In this document: piece by piece, positions 8,056-15,435 of the stretch
Numbering within the stretch: position 1 is the stretch's first letter
How the letters are laid out: every line of letters begins with the position of its first letter
NCBI RefSeq assembly: GCF_003667565.1
Contig: NZ_RCUX01000001.1
Coordinates: 351,621-415,620 of the forward strand
DNA: 64,000 bases
Reading direction: 5' to 3'
Origin: Mycetocola tolaasinivorans
GTDB lineage: Bacteria; Actinomycetota; Actinomycetes; Actinomycetales; Microbacteriaceae
Translations under genes and position numbers: made by a program
The notes under the pieces: model-generated
What the model saw: only the letters and a program-made list of their open reading frames with translations
Told to the model about the DNA's origin: nothing
Database searches by the model: none

Positions 8056-9162
8056 CTAGGCGCTGCGGGCGCTCATGTGCACGGCGAGTGCGTCGAGTGC
8101 CGCGCGGGCATCCGCACCGAGGGTGGAATCCGCCAGCGCGGCGCGTCCGGCAGCCACCGATTCGGCAATGATTCGCTCGGTCTCCGCCACGGCACCGGTA
8201 TCGTGCATGAGCTTCTGCAGCGCGAGAATTTCGTCCTCACCGAGGTCGGGGTTACCAATCTGGGCGTCGAAGGCGGGGCGCTCGTGCTCGGGGAGTTCGC
8301 GCCGGGTCAGCGCAACCAGCAGGGTGCGCTTGCCCTCGCGCAGGTCATCACCGCTCGGCTTGCCGGTGACCCGGGCATCGCCGAAGACACCGAGGATGTC
8401 GTCCCGCAGCTGGAACGCGGTACCGACCGCGAGACCGTATTCGCGCAGCGCCTCGATCTGGGCGGGGGTCGCGCCGGCGGTGCTCGCACCGAGCGCGAGC
8501 GGGACCTCAACGCTGTACTTCGCCGACTTATAGGTGAGAATCGTCCGTGCGCGCTCGATCAGCTCCTCGTCGGAGTGCCCGAACCACGCGCTCTCCTCAA
8601 GCACGTCGAGATACTGCCCGGCGGTCACGTCGGTGCGCATCTGCTGGTACTCGGCCCGTGCGGGGGCGGCCGCGGATTCGGGCAGGCCCGCGAGGGTCGT
8701 GTACATCAGCTCATCGCTCCAGCTCAGCAGCATGTCGCCAAACAGGATCGCCGAGCCCACGCCGAAGGCGGCGTGATCGCCGCGCCAGCCTGCGTCGGCT
8801 GAGAGCTTCTCGAAGCGGCGGTGGATCGCGGGTTCACCGCGTCGGGTATCGGAGTTGTCCAGAATGTCATCGTGCGCGAGGGCGGCCGCGTGGAAGATCT
8901 CGAGGGCCGCTCCCACACCGAGGATGGTGTGCAGCGCCTTGGCGTCATCCTGAGCCACGCCCGGGAGTGTCTGACGCACCCCGTGCCAGCCCCAGTACGC
9001 GAAGATCGCGCGGAAGCGCTTTCCGCCGCGAAGGAAAGACTGGGAGTACGTCGAGAACGTAGCAAGATCGGGGGCAATCCGCGCCAAAATGGTTTCATGC
9101 TCGATCAGAAACTGATCGATGCGGAGCTGGAGCTGGTCACGGAGGTGCTCGGTTTCGTTCAC
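8056..9162 (-). CDS. idsA: Polyprenyl (geranylgeranyl-type) diphosphate synthase
   Basis: Elongates allylic diphosphates with isopentenyl diphosphate, supplying carotenoid, menaquinone or polyprenol precursors. The 368-aa protein has the first aspartate-rich motif DDILDNSDTRRG preceded by FHAAALAH, the GGKRFR substrate loop, and the second motif DDILGVFGD, followed by GKPSGDDLREGKRTLL. These identify a trans-isoprenyl diphosphate synthase of the IdsA/GrcC group. Small residues before the first DDxxD suggest a product longer than farnesyl, but length cannot be fixed by eye. It starts with GTG at 9162; a TAAGCT hexamer 7 nt upstream fits a leaderless start. Its position near the kinase and Rv2175c-like genes parallels Rv2173. 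Confidence 0.9.
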   Translation of the reverse strand: MNETEHLRDQLQLRIDQFLIEHETILARIAPDLATFSTYSQSFLRGGKRFRAIFAYWGWHGVRQTLPGVAQDDAKALHTILGVGAALEIFHAAALAHDDILDNSDTRRGEPAIHRRFEKLSADAGWRGDHAAFGVGSAILFGDMLLSWSDELMYTTLAGLPESAAAPARAEYQQMRTDVTAGQYLDVLEESAWFGHSDEELIERARTILTYKSAKYSVEVPLALGASTAGATPAQIEALREYGLAVGTAFQLRDDILGVFGDARVTGKPSGDDLREGKRTLLVALTRRELPEHERPAFDAQIGNPDLGEDEILALQKLMHDTGAVAETERIIAESVAAGRAALADSTLGADARAALDALAVHMSARSA

Positions 9163-9241
9163 GCGTCTAGCTTAGCTTTCCCTGGGCGGCTAGAGTGGAG
9201 AGGGCGCAAGTGCGCAAGAAAATATGGAGGAGGCGATCGGA

Positions 9242-9655
9242 ATGCCGCTATCCGAGCAGGAGCAGCGTCTTCTTGACGAGATGGAGCGTAGTCTCTACGG
9301 TCACGATGCAGATTTTGTGTCGACCGCGGGAGACAAGCGTGGCCGTCCGAGCTATCGCAGCATCGCGCTGGGCGCGCTGCTCGCAATCGTGGGTATTGCC
9401 GGGCTGATCGTCGCGGTAATCCTTCATCAACCCATCATCGGCATCGTCGGTTTCGTCGCGATGCTCGGTGGGGTTCTGGTGGCGATTACACCGTCCAAAA
9501 AGCCGGCACCCGAAAAAGAGCCGCGTCCGGGTGAGTTCTTCACCCAGCCCTCCAAGACCTCCGGTGCCGCACAGCCCGGTGGTAACGCGCAGTCCACCTC
9601 GTTCATGGATCGCATGGGCGAGCGCTGGGAGCGTCGAGACGGTGGCGACAAGTAG
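9242..9655 (+). CDS. DUF3040 membrane protein
   Basis: Actinobacterial membrane protein of unknown function, 137 aa, usually found just upstream of mraZ. The N-terminal MPLSEQEQRLLDEMERSL block is the hallmark of the family. Two transmembrane helices follow at about residues 40-62 and 64-84, then a flexible Pro/Gly/Lys-rich tail. ATG 9242 is preferred over 9224 because GGAGGAGG lies 8 nt before it and the family motif begins there. A weak TAGAGT -10 at 9191-9196 may drive it. In this genome about 4.2 kb of other genes and intergenic DNA separate it from mraZ. The function remains unknown; a role in growth or division is inferred only from its usual neighbourhood. Confidence 0.8.
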   Translation: MPLSEQEQRLLDEMERSLYGHDADFVSTAGDKRGRPSYRSIALGALLAIVGIAGLIVAVILHQPIIGIVGFVAMLGGVLVAITPSKKPAPEKEPRPGEFFTQPSKTSGAAQPGGNAQSTSFMDRMGERWERRDGGDK

Positions 9656-9679
9656 TCCCACCTCTCCCCAAGATCGTCT

Positions 9680-9717
9680 ACGGGCGGGCCATCCTTCGGG
9701 GTGGCCCGCCCGTTTTT
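9680..9717 (+). terminator. Terminator after the DUF3040 gene
   Basis: A perfect 12-bp stem (ACGGGCGGGCCA at 9680-9691 with TGGCCCGCCCGT at 9701-9712) has a CTTCGG-containing loop and is followed by TTTT. Confidence 0.92.
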
Positions 9718-9784
9718 GTGCGGTATACCAAAAGTATTTTTCCGTTTGGGCGACAGAAGTTATCCGATGGGGCAGGATGAACAA

Positions 9785-10126
9785 ATGGGAACACTCGTGT
9801 ATGGTCCGGGGGCAAGATTCGACTTTGACGATCGGGTGCTTGAGCACCTCAAAGCCGCGATCGGAATAAAGCTGCGCCGGCAGGAGAGCTTTTACCTCAA
9901 CTGGGTACTTCGCCAAAGCGAGGGCGGCGGCCGAGTGAGCCTCTGGATCTCTCCATCCGTGGGGCTGCAGTTCCAATTCGCGGGAGGTAAACCCCCGCAC
10001 CTCAACCGCGAGTGGGTGGATGCGCTGGGGGAGATTGCAAACTCCGGCCACGGCATGGAGCCCATCGCCGAGAAGGACGCCGCTCGGGTGCTCGAGCGCG
10101 TCCGTCAGAACGTAGATCGGGCGTAG
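9785..10126 (+). CDS. Small tandem paralogue 1 (DUF7882-like)
   Basis: A 113-aa soluble protein of unknown function. It begins MGTLVYGPGARFDFDDRVL and contains HLKAAIGIKLRRQESFYLNW, then a Gly-rich turn and SLWISPSVGLQFQF. This resembles a small-protein family common in Microbacteriaceae (DUF7882), members of which have been loosely named ATP-dependent DNA ligase although no ligase catalytic lysine motif is visible here. AGGATGA lies before ATG 9785. The A+T-rich stretch at about 9717-9760 probably holds the promoter. The next gene is a paralogue only 2 nt away, so the two are almost surely co-transcribed. Hydrophobic, tryptophan-containing beta strands suggest a compact fold that could be part of a complex. 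Confidence 0.7.
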   Translation: MGTLVYGPGARFDFDDRVLEHLKAAIGIKLRRQESFYLNWVLRQSEGGGRVSLWISPSVGLQFQFAGGKPPHLNREWVDALGEIANSGHGMEPIAEKDAARVLERVRQNVDRA

Positions 10127-10128
10127 CC

Positions 10129-10419
10129 ATGGGCACCCTGCACTACGGATCCAGCGGGCAGGAATTTCCCTTTGACGACCGGTTGCTGAGCCACCTCAAG
10201 GCCGTGATCGTGGGGAAACTGCGTCGAGGGGAGGGCTTCATGCTGACCTGGACGGAAACCGAGGGGCAGCAAAGCCACAGCATTTGGCTCTACCCCTCAA
10301 TCCCCCTGCACTTTGTGTTCGAGCGTGAGGAGCACTTCCCGCTGGACCGGTCCATCTTTGAAGCGCTGTCGACCGGCGCGAACGGAAGCGACGGGCTGAG
10401 GCTCACCACCGCGATTTAG
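10129..10419 (+). CDS. Small tandem paralogue 2 (DUF7882-like)
   Basis: A 96-aa soluble protein paralogous to the preceding one. Shared blocks are MGTL-YG, the FDDR-L-HLKA-I-KLRR-E-F-L-W pattern, and S-WL-PS-L-F-F. It starts 2 nt after the first gene's stop codon, implying translational coupling. Its stop overlaps by 4 nt the stop of the convergent glycosyltransferase gene. Divergence between the copies is substantial, so the duplication is not recent. Function is unknown. Confidence 0.7.
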   Translation: MGTLHYGSSGQEFPFDDRLLSHLKAVIVGKLRRGEGFMLTWTETEGQQSHSIWLYPSIPLHFVFEREEHFPLDRSIFEALSTGANGSDGLRLTTAI

Positions 10420-11135
10420 CGCGCCGGTTCATCGGCGCCCACGCCGATGAGCGGGGCCTGCGCCGGCGTTCGAGCCTGTGCCGCGAGATAACCCGCGTAG
10501 CCGCCGGGCGTGCGCCCGACCAGCCGGGCCGAGGTGGTGACCTCCCCGGCATCACTGGCTACCGTGGTGTAACCGGACAGGCGGCGTACGAGATCAACGT
10601 CCTCATGCTCGGAAATCGGGGTGAATCCGCCCACGGCGAGATAGGCCGAAGCACGCACGCCCAGGTTTGCGCCATGAATGCTGCCGTTCGGTTCTCCCCG
10701 CACGTGATCCAGTCGCCACTGGCGCTGAGCGGCTCGCGGATATTCGGATGGGTGGGGGCGGACGGTGCCGATGATGAGATCCGCACCGTGATCGGCGAGA
10801 GCCACCTGGGAGGCGAGCCAGTTCGCCGGCACCACGCTGTCGGCATCGGTGTTTGCGAGCCACACCGTTTCGGATGGTGCCGGGAGGGCGGCGAGTGCGT
10901 GGGCGATGCCCGCGCGCCGAGCCGCACCCACGTTGGTCCCGATCACCTCGAGGACGCTGACCGGGGGATACCGCCGGGCCCGCTCTGCCGTGTTGTCCAG
11001 GCAGGTATCGGCTACCAACATGATTGTCACCGGCAGCGTACAGCGCACGGCCGAGACGATGACGGATCGGAGGCAGGTGTCGATTCTGGCAGCCTCATCG
11101 CGCGCGGGAATGGTGACAACGACGTGTGTGATCAT
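10416..11135 (-). CDS. GT2-family glycosyltransferase
   Basis: Transfers a sugar from a nucleotide sugar to an unknown acceptor. The 239-aa protein has a GT-A fold pattern: VTIPARDEAARI at the N-terminus, a DxD-like NTDADS metal/nucleotide motif at about 94-99, and HGANLGVRASAYLAVGGF followed by the SEHEDVDLVRR acceptor motif. No transmembrane helix is evident, so it is probably cytosolic or peripheral. It is the last gene of a three-gene operon and overlaps the upstream PIG-L/methyltransferase gene by 4 nt, so the products are likely made together. Substrate and acceptor are unknown. Confidence 0.85.
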   Translation of the reverse strand: MITHVVVTIPARDEAARIDTCLRSVIVSAVRCTLPVTIMLVADTCLDNTAERARRYPPVSVLEVIGTNVGAARRAGIAHALAALPAPSETVWLANTDADSVVPANWLASQVALADHGADLIIGTVRPHPSEYPRAAQRQWRLDHVRGEPNGSIHGANLGVRASAYLAVGGFTPISEHEDVDLVRRLSGYTTVASDAGEVTTSARLVGRTPGGYAGYLAAQARTPAQAPLIGVGADEPAR

Positions 11136-12427
11136 GAGAGTCCTTCGATGCGAGCTACGGAACGGGGATCGAGGGAAAAGATCTCGAGGAGAAAATCCTC
11201 CTCCGAATGTGTGGATAGTCGTGTCAGCCCCATGGCGGCGACGGCATCGTGCACGCCGTCACCGGTGAGGGGATAGGCGGCGACGGGGTGGCGCCAGTGG
11301 CAGGCCAGGAGAACGCCGTTCGGGGCGAGCGATGAGCGAATGTTTGCGAGGACCCGGTCGAGGCTCTCGGAATCCCAGTAGTAGCCCACCTCGGAGAGGA
11401 CGATGAGGTCGTAGCTGCCCGTGGGGAAATCGGTCAGGACATCGAGCCGTTCGATACGGGCATCCGATCCGACGTGGGCTCGTGCCTGGGCGACGGCCAC
11501 CGCGGAAACGTCCACCGCAACGAGGTGATCGCAGCGCTCGGCGAGCATCCCGGTCAGGAGACCCAGCGAGCAGCCTATTTCCAGGGCGTGTTCAAAGCCT
11601 TCCCGGGGTAGGCTCGCGACGGTGAGATCACGCTTACGCTTTTCATACCAGCGGGTGCGAAAGTGCCAGGGATCGTCCGAGCGCGCGTAGAGCGCGTCGA
11701 AATGTGAGGAGCGCAGTGGGCGCTCGCTCACCACATAGAACTCCTGTGCGTGGCGAAAGTGTTCGAGGAATTCGGGGAGAAGAATGGGGGAGTCGCCGCC
11801 GAGCTGAGACCGATAGTGATTCTGCGCGCGGATCTTACTGACCACGTCGATATGGAGGGTTTTCATCCGGGGCCACGGGGTGTCTGGGTGCTCAGGTGAT
11901 GCCCAGTGCCACATCCAGACCGGATACTCCAGCAGGACCCGCTCGCCCGCAAGGTCGCGCATCAGCTCACCAACCACGCGGTGATCCCGGTGTCCATCGC
12001 CCGCCCAGGGGGCAGCGATGAGGGCGCTGCGGGGGAGCCGGTGAATACGCTCATCGAGTTCCGCCCGCAGGGCAGAGTATCGTTCCCGCGTGCCGCCATC
12101 GGGAAACCCGAGACGCTCGATACTCGCGCGTGGGGAGAGCTCAAACACGGCCCTCTCGAGCTCCGCGGCCCGGGTGGAGGGCAGGGTGGGATCTCCGGCA
12201 TGTGAGGCAGCACCGTCCGTCACACAGATGACCGTGATTGGCAGCCCCAGGGCTTCACACTGTGCGATCAGGCCGCCCGCGCCGAGGGTTTCATCATCGG
12301 GGTGGGCGGCGATCACCACCAGCTCGCTGACGGTGTCGAGGGAGAGCGTGGGTCGGTTATGGAAGCGGTCATCTTCGGTCCATTCACCCACCGTGGTTCC
12401 GGCGAGTGCCGCATCAAAGATCACCAC
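11132..12427 (-). CDS. PIG-L deacetylase fused to a SAM-dependent methyltransferase
   Basis: Bifunctional 431-aa enzyme. The N-terminal half (about 30-220) is a PIG-L/LmbE zinc hydrolase with the metal motif AHPDDETLGAGG and the second motif GHRDHR; the family removes N-acetyl groups from sugars such as GlcNAc conjugates. The C-terminal half (about 245-400) is a class I methyltransferase introduced by DDPWHFRTRWYEKRKRDL, with the SAM-binding EIGCSLGLLTGMLA, similar to NodS-type N-methyltransferases. The two steps could run in sequence: deacetylate an amino sugar, then methylate the freed amine. GTG 12427 overlaps the upstream acyl-CoA-dehydrogenase gene by 7 nt and follows a GGGAG site. The substrate is unknown; the two-step order is inference. 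Confidence 0.86.
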   Translation of the reverse strand: MVIFDAALAGTTVGEWTEDDRFHNRPTLSLDTVSELVVIAAHPDDETLGAGGLIAQCEALGLPITVICVTDGAASHAGDPTLPSTRAAELERAVFELSPRASIERLGFPDGGTRERYSALRAELDERIHRLPRSALIAAPWAGDGHRDHRVVGELMRDLAGERVLLEYPVWMWHWASPEHPDTPWPRMKTLHIDVVSKIRAQNHYRSQLGGDSPILLPEFLEHFRHAQEFYVVSERPLRSSHFDALYARSDDPWHFRTRWYEKRKRDLTVASLPREGFEHALEIGCSLGLLTGMLAERCDHLVAVDVSAVAVAQARAHVGSDARIERLDVLTDFPTGSYDLIVLSEVGYYWDSESLDRVLANIRSSLAPNGVLLACHWRHPVAAYPLTGDGVHDAVAAMGLTRLSTHSEEDFLLEIFSLDPRSVARIEGLS

Positions 12428-13422
12428 GGGGTGCTCCCAAACCCGGCGACGGCCTCACCCTGGGCGGCGTCGTCGGCCTCGCCGTGATGCTGTCGGATGT
12501 AGAGGGAGAGGTCGGATACGCGCTTTGCGTGTTCGGCATCATGGGCGAGCGGGCCCGGGCCCAGGGAGTGGCCGGCCCGGTGGATGATGTCCTCACAGGC
12601 GCGGGCGACCAGGCCACGCACCCGCCAGGCCGTGAGCTTGCCGCCCGGTTCCTGGTTATCCGCCTGGCGTGCCGCATCGTTGAGGGCGAGCCGGCAGGCG
12701 TGGAGGAGGGTGTCCATTGCCCCCAGGTGGGCCAGAGTGTGCGGGTTATGTGCGCGTGCCGCGGCCTCACGAACGCTCCGGGCGATGGCCACCGCGCCCC
12801 CAAACCAGCAGGCGGCAACCCCGACGCCTCCCCAGGCAAAGCCGGGGCGGGCCGAATACCACCCGCTCGCGCCCACGCCGGCCGCGGGTACGGAGGCGCA
12901 GCGCACGGGACCGCTGGGAATCTCGCGCAGGCCGAGGGCTGCCCACTTTGGATCGAGGATGGTCACGCCGGGGGCGCGCAGATCCAGGGCAAAGAGCCGT
13001 GGGTTTCCGCTCTGCGTCTGCGCGGTGACCAGCGCATGATCCAACCGTGCGGCGAGGGAGCACCAGCGCTTGGTGCCGGTGAGGGCCCACCCCTCGCCCA
13101 CGCGGGTGGCTCGGACGGGGTCTGATCCACCCTCGGAGGCGAACACACCCCAGGCACCGGGGAGGGGATCGATGTTCGCCTGCGTGAGGATGGCGACGGC
13201 ATCCAGATGCGGTTCGATGGCGCGCACGATACCGAGGTCATGCGCCGCGATGGCGGCGAGAAGACCCCACTGCTCGCCGGTGGTTCCGTCCCCGGGATAC
13301 GCTCGCCGGGTTCCGAGATCCTGAGCCAGGGCGAGAGCACCGGCGATGTCACCCGGGGAGGGCAGGGCGTTCAGGACTTCGGAGTCGGTGATGCCAAGGG
13401 TGGCGGTGAGTGGAGTGTTCAT
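12421..13422 (-). CDS. Acyl-CoA-dehydrogenase-like flavoprotein
   Basis: A 333-aa protein of the acyl-CoA dehydrogenase superfamily, shorter than the usual 380 aa or so. The middle beta domain is recognisable (GVFASEGGSDPVRATRVGEGWALTGTKRWC split over two strands), as is a helical C-terminal domain ending with a DLSLYIRQHH motif. The N-terminal helical domain is reduced. ATG 13422 is chosen because AGAAAG lies upstream and homology-like sequence begins there; a longer reading frame to 13674 is low-complexity and not convincing. First gene of an operon with the PIG-L/methyltransferase fusion and GT2 glycosyltransferase. It might oxidise an acyl group attached to the same product, or act on a non-CoA substrate; neither is shown. 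Confidence 0.78.
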   Translation of the reverse strand: MNTPLTATLGITDSEVLNALPSPGDIAGALALAQDLGTRRAYPGDGTTGEQWGLLAAIAAHDLGIVRAIEPHLDAVAILTQANIDPLPGAWGVFASEGGSDPVRATRVGEGWALTGTKRWCSLAARLDHALVTAQTQSGNPRLFALDLRAPGVTILDPKWAALGLREIPSGPVRCASVPAAGVGASGWYSARPGFAWGGVGVAACWFGGAVAIARSVREAAARAHNPHTLAHLGAMDTLLHACRLALNDAARQADNQEPGGKLTAWRVRGLVARACEDIIHRAGHSLGPGPLAHDAEHAKRVSDLSLYIRQHHGEADDAAQGEAVAGFGSTPW

Positions 13423-13693
13423 GCACGTTCTTTCTGTGGGGGAGTGCGACACCGAGGGCTCGCCTCCCTGGGCGACAGCGCGGCGGCCGTTCACATGATT
13501 CGCATCGGTGATCGGACCGGGTGATGTAGGCCTCACCCTAGGTCGGGGCAAGCCCGGGCATAAGGGGGTTGCACAATCGGGGAACGGGGAGGATACTCGC
13601 GCGCGAATTGGATGCGTGGACGGCGGGAAAGACGGTGCCCCCCCACATCGCTCCCCGAGCCCCTCCACATCCACCCCCGACGCCCTCCATCTT

Positions 13694-13722
13694 CCTCCAC
13701 CGCGCGTCTAGGAGGGTTTTTT
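13694..13722 (+). terminator. Possible terminator upstream of the dcw promoter
   Basis: CCTCC at 13694-13698 can pair with GGAGG at 13711-13715, followed directly by six T at 13717-13722. The stem is short. It may block read-through into the mraZ promoter region, though no plus-strand gene ends nearby. Confidence 0.4.
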
Positions 13723-13775
13723 GTGCCATTTTTCGGGGGTAAAACGAGGTTCTGACGCGCGGAGCGGATTTAACG

Positions 13776-13795
13776 CTCCATTTCCCTCCACTTTC
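13776..13795 (-). promoter_or_regulatory. Two-unit MraZ-like box on the opposite strand
   Basis: Read on the minus strand, AAAGTGGAGG is followed directly by GAAATGGAGC, two 10-nt units matching the repeats in front of mraZ but inverted and about 65 bp upstream. It may be an auxiliary MraZ contact site; low confidence. Confidence 0.35.
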
Positions 13796-13858
13796 ACAGG
13801 TCCCGTATTTACTGGGCTTCCGGCGCGTTAAGCGGAGAAATTAGGTTTAGTTCCTAGG

Positions 13859-13898
13859 AAAGTGGTAGAGGGTGGAGTAAAGTGGGGGCAAGCGGTGG
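13859..13898 (+). promoter_or_regulatory. Probable MraZ operator (10-bp direct repeats)
   Basis: Four consecutive 10-nt units read AAAGTGGTAG, AGGGTGGAGT, AAAGTGGGGG and CAAGCGGTGG. The GTGG cores recur once per helical turn, the layout known for MraZ boxes in E. coli (TGGGN repeats) and Mollicutes (AAAGTG repeats). They end 32 nt before the mraZ start, so MraZ binding would repress its own operon. Confidence 0.75.
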
Positions 13899-13930
13899 TG
13901 GTCGTCCGATCGGGGGAAGGAGCTAGGCAC

Positions 13931-14362
13931 ATGTTTCTTGGTACCTATGCCCCAAAACTGGACGAAAAAGGCCGCCTGATCCTGCCGGCAAAGTTCCGCG
14001 AGGAGCTCGCCGGTGGGGTGGTAATGACCCGCGGCCAGGAACGCTGCATCTACGTGTTCAGTACTCGAGAGTTCGAGGACATGCACACGAAGATCCGGCA
14101 GGCCCCGGTAACCAGTAAGCAGGCCCGCGACTATCTGCGCGTGTTCCTTTCGGGGGCAAGCGCCGAGACTCCGGACAAGCAGAACCGCATCACGGTTCCC
14201 TCAGCCCTGCGTAACTACGCCGGGCTGAGCCGTGAGCTTACCGTCATCGGCGCGGGAAGCCGCGCCGAAATCTGGGACACCGAAGCCTGGGAGGCCTATC
14301 TGGCCGAGCAGGAAGCGGCGTTCGCCGACACCGCCGAGGAGGTGATTCCGGGACTGTTCTAG
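13931..14362 (+). CDS. mraZ: Transcriptional regulator MraZ
   Basis: DNA-binding autoregulator of the division and cell-wall cluster, 143 aa, forming a ring of AbrB/SpoVT-like double domains. The two repeats are visible: [21 protein letters not shown] at the N-terminus and a second half with [23 protein letters not shown] 13931 follows GGGGAAGGAG at good spacing and gives the family length; a longer frame from 13862 would run through the operator repeats. It is the first gene of the dcw operon with rsmH, ftsL and ftsI next. Confidence 0.97.
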   Translation: MFLGTYAPKLDEKGRLILPAKFREELAGGVVMTRGQERCIYVFSTREFEDMHTKIRQAPVTSKQARDYLRVFLSGASAETPDKQNRITVPSALRNYAGLSRELTVIGAGSRAEIWDTEAWEAYLAEQEAAFADTAEEVIPGLF

Positions 14363-14482
14363 TCCCTGCACCCCGACCCCCCGCCGTTCATCCACGTACC
14401 GACGCCCCTTCCCTGGCGGCGGAACCGAGCGGATGGGGATCAGGACCCAGGGACACGCCCTCCGGGCACCGGAAGAAAAACT

Positions 14483-15433
14483 ATGGAACTCGACAAGATT
14501 CACACTCCCGTTCTCCTCGAGCGCTGCCTCGAGCTCCTCGACCCCGCGCTGGCACAGCCCGGGGCCTGGGCAATCGACGCGACCCTCGGTATGGGCGGCC
14601 ACTCGCTCGCAATGCTGACGCGCTACCCCGGTCTCAACCTGATCGGGCTCGACCGAGACCCGCAGGCCCTCGAGATTGCCGGCACCCGCCTCGCCGCGGT
14701 AGCCGACCGTGCCCACCTCGTGCACACCGTCTATGACGGCATCGAGGGCGCGCTGGAGACCGTCGGCGTCGACGGGGTGGACGCCATCCTGTTTGACCTC
14801 GGCGTCTCCTCCCTCCAGCTGGACCGTGCCGAACGAGGATTCTCCTACGCTCAGGACGCCCCGCTGGACATGCGGATGGACGGCACGAGCGAGCTCACGG
14901 CCGAGATCATCCTCGCGACCTACCGCGAGGGCGACCTGCGCCGCATCTTCGAAGACTTCGGTGAGGAAAAGCTCGCCGGCCGCTACGCCCGGGCGATCAT
15001 CGCCGCGCGTAACGAGGCCCCGATCACCCGCTCCGGACAGCTCGTGCAAATCCTGCAGGACGCCACCCCGGCCGCGGTCTCGCGCAACGGGCACCCCGCC
15101 AAGCGGGTGTTCCAGGCACTGCGAATCGAGGTCAACACCGAGCTGAGTGTTCTGGCCGCGGCGATCCCCGCCGCACTGGATGCGCTGAACGTGGGCGGCC
15201 GCATCGTGGTGCTGTCGTATCAGTCCCTCGAAGACCGCATCATCAAGCGCCTGTTCGCGAAGGCCACGGCGTCTACCGCGCCGGCCGGCCTGCCGATGGA
15301 ACTGCCCGAGCACGCGGCAAAGTTCCGGCTCCTCGTGCGTGGTGCCGAGCTCGCCTCGGACGATGAAATCGAAGAAAACCCCCGCGCAAAGCCCGTCCGG
15401 CTTCGCGCGGCCGAACGAGTACGTGAGGGCTGA
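14483..15433 (+). CDS. rsmH: 16S rRNA (cytosine(1402)-N4)-methyltransferase RsmH
   Basis: Methylates N4 of C1402 in the 30S P site using S-adenosylmethionine. The 316-aa protein has [13 protein letters not shown] at the N-terminus, the SAM motif [28 protein letters not shown], and the C-terminal [12 protein letters not shown] and [12 protein letters not shown] blocks specific to MraW/RsmH. ATG 14483 is preceded by GGAAGAAAA. A 120-nt gap follows mraZ; ftsL begins 2 nt after the stop. Confidence 0.97.
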   Translation: MELDKIHTPVLLERCLELLDPALAQPGAWAIDATLGMGGHSLAMLTRYPGLNLIGLDRDPQALEIAGTRLAAVADRAHLVHTVYDGIEGALETVGVDGVDAILFDLGVSSLQLDRAERGFSYAQDAPLDMRMDGTSELTAEIILATYREGDLRRIFEDFGEEKLAGRYARAIIAARNEAPITRSGQLVQILQDATPAAVSRNGHPAKRVFQALRIEVNTELSVLAAAIPAALDALNVGGRIVVLSYQSLEDRIIKRLFAKATASTAPAGLPMELPEHAAKFRLLVRGAELASDDEIEENPRAKPVRLRAAERVREG

Positions 15434-15435
15434 TC

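Larger units (their letters stand above)
13423..13930. other. 508-bp intergenic region between divergent acyl-CoA-dehydrogenase-like gene and mraZ
   Basis: No convincing gene is present. The left part should hold the promoter of the minus-strand three-gene operon. The middle (about 13640-13700) is pyrimidine-rich on plus, with repeated TCCA. A hairpin with a T6 tract lies at 13694-13722. The right part carries AAAGTGG-type 10-bp repeats immediately before mraZ and an A+T-rich segment at 13768-13860 likely to contain the dcw promoter. Confidence 0.6.

Noticed and set aside
13423..13674. 84-codon N-terminal extension of the acyl-CoA-dehydrogenase-like gene
   Set aside because: Pro/Arg-rich low-complexity sequence in what should be the promoter region; ATG 13422 matches the start of family-like sequence.
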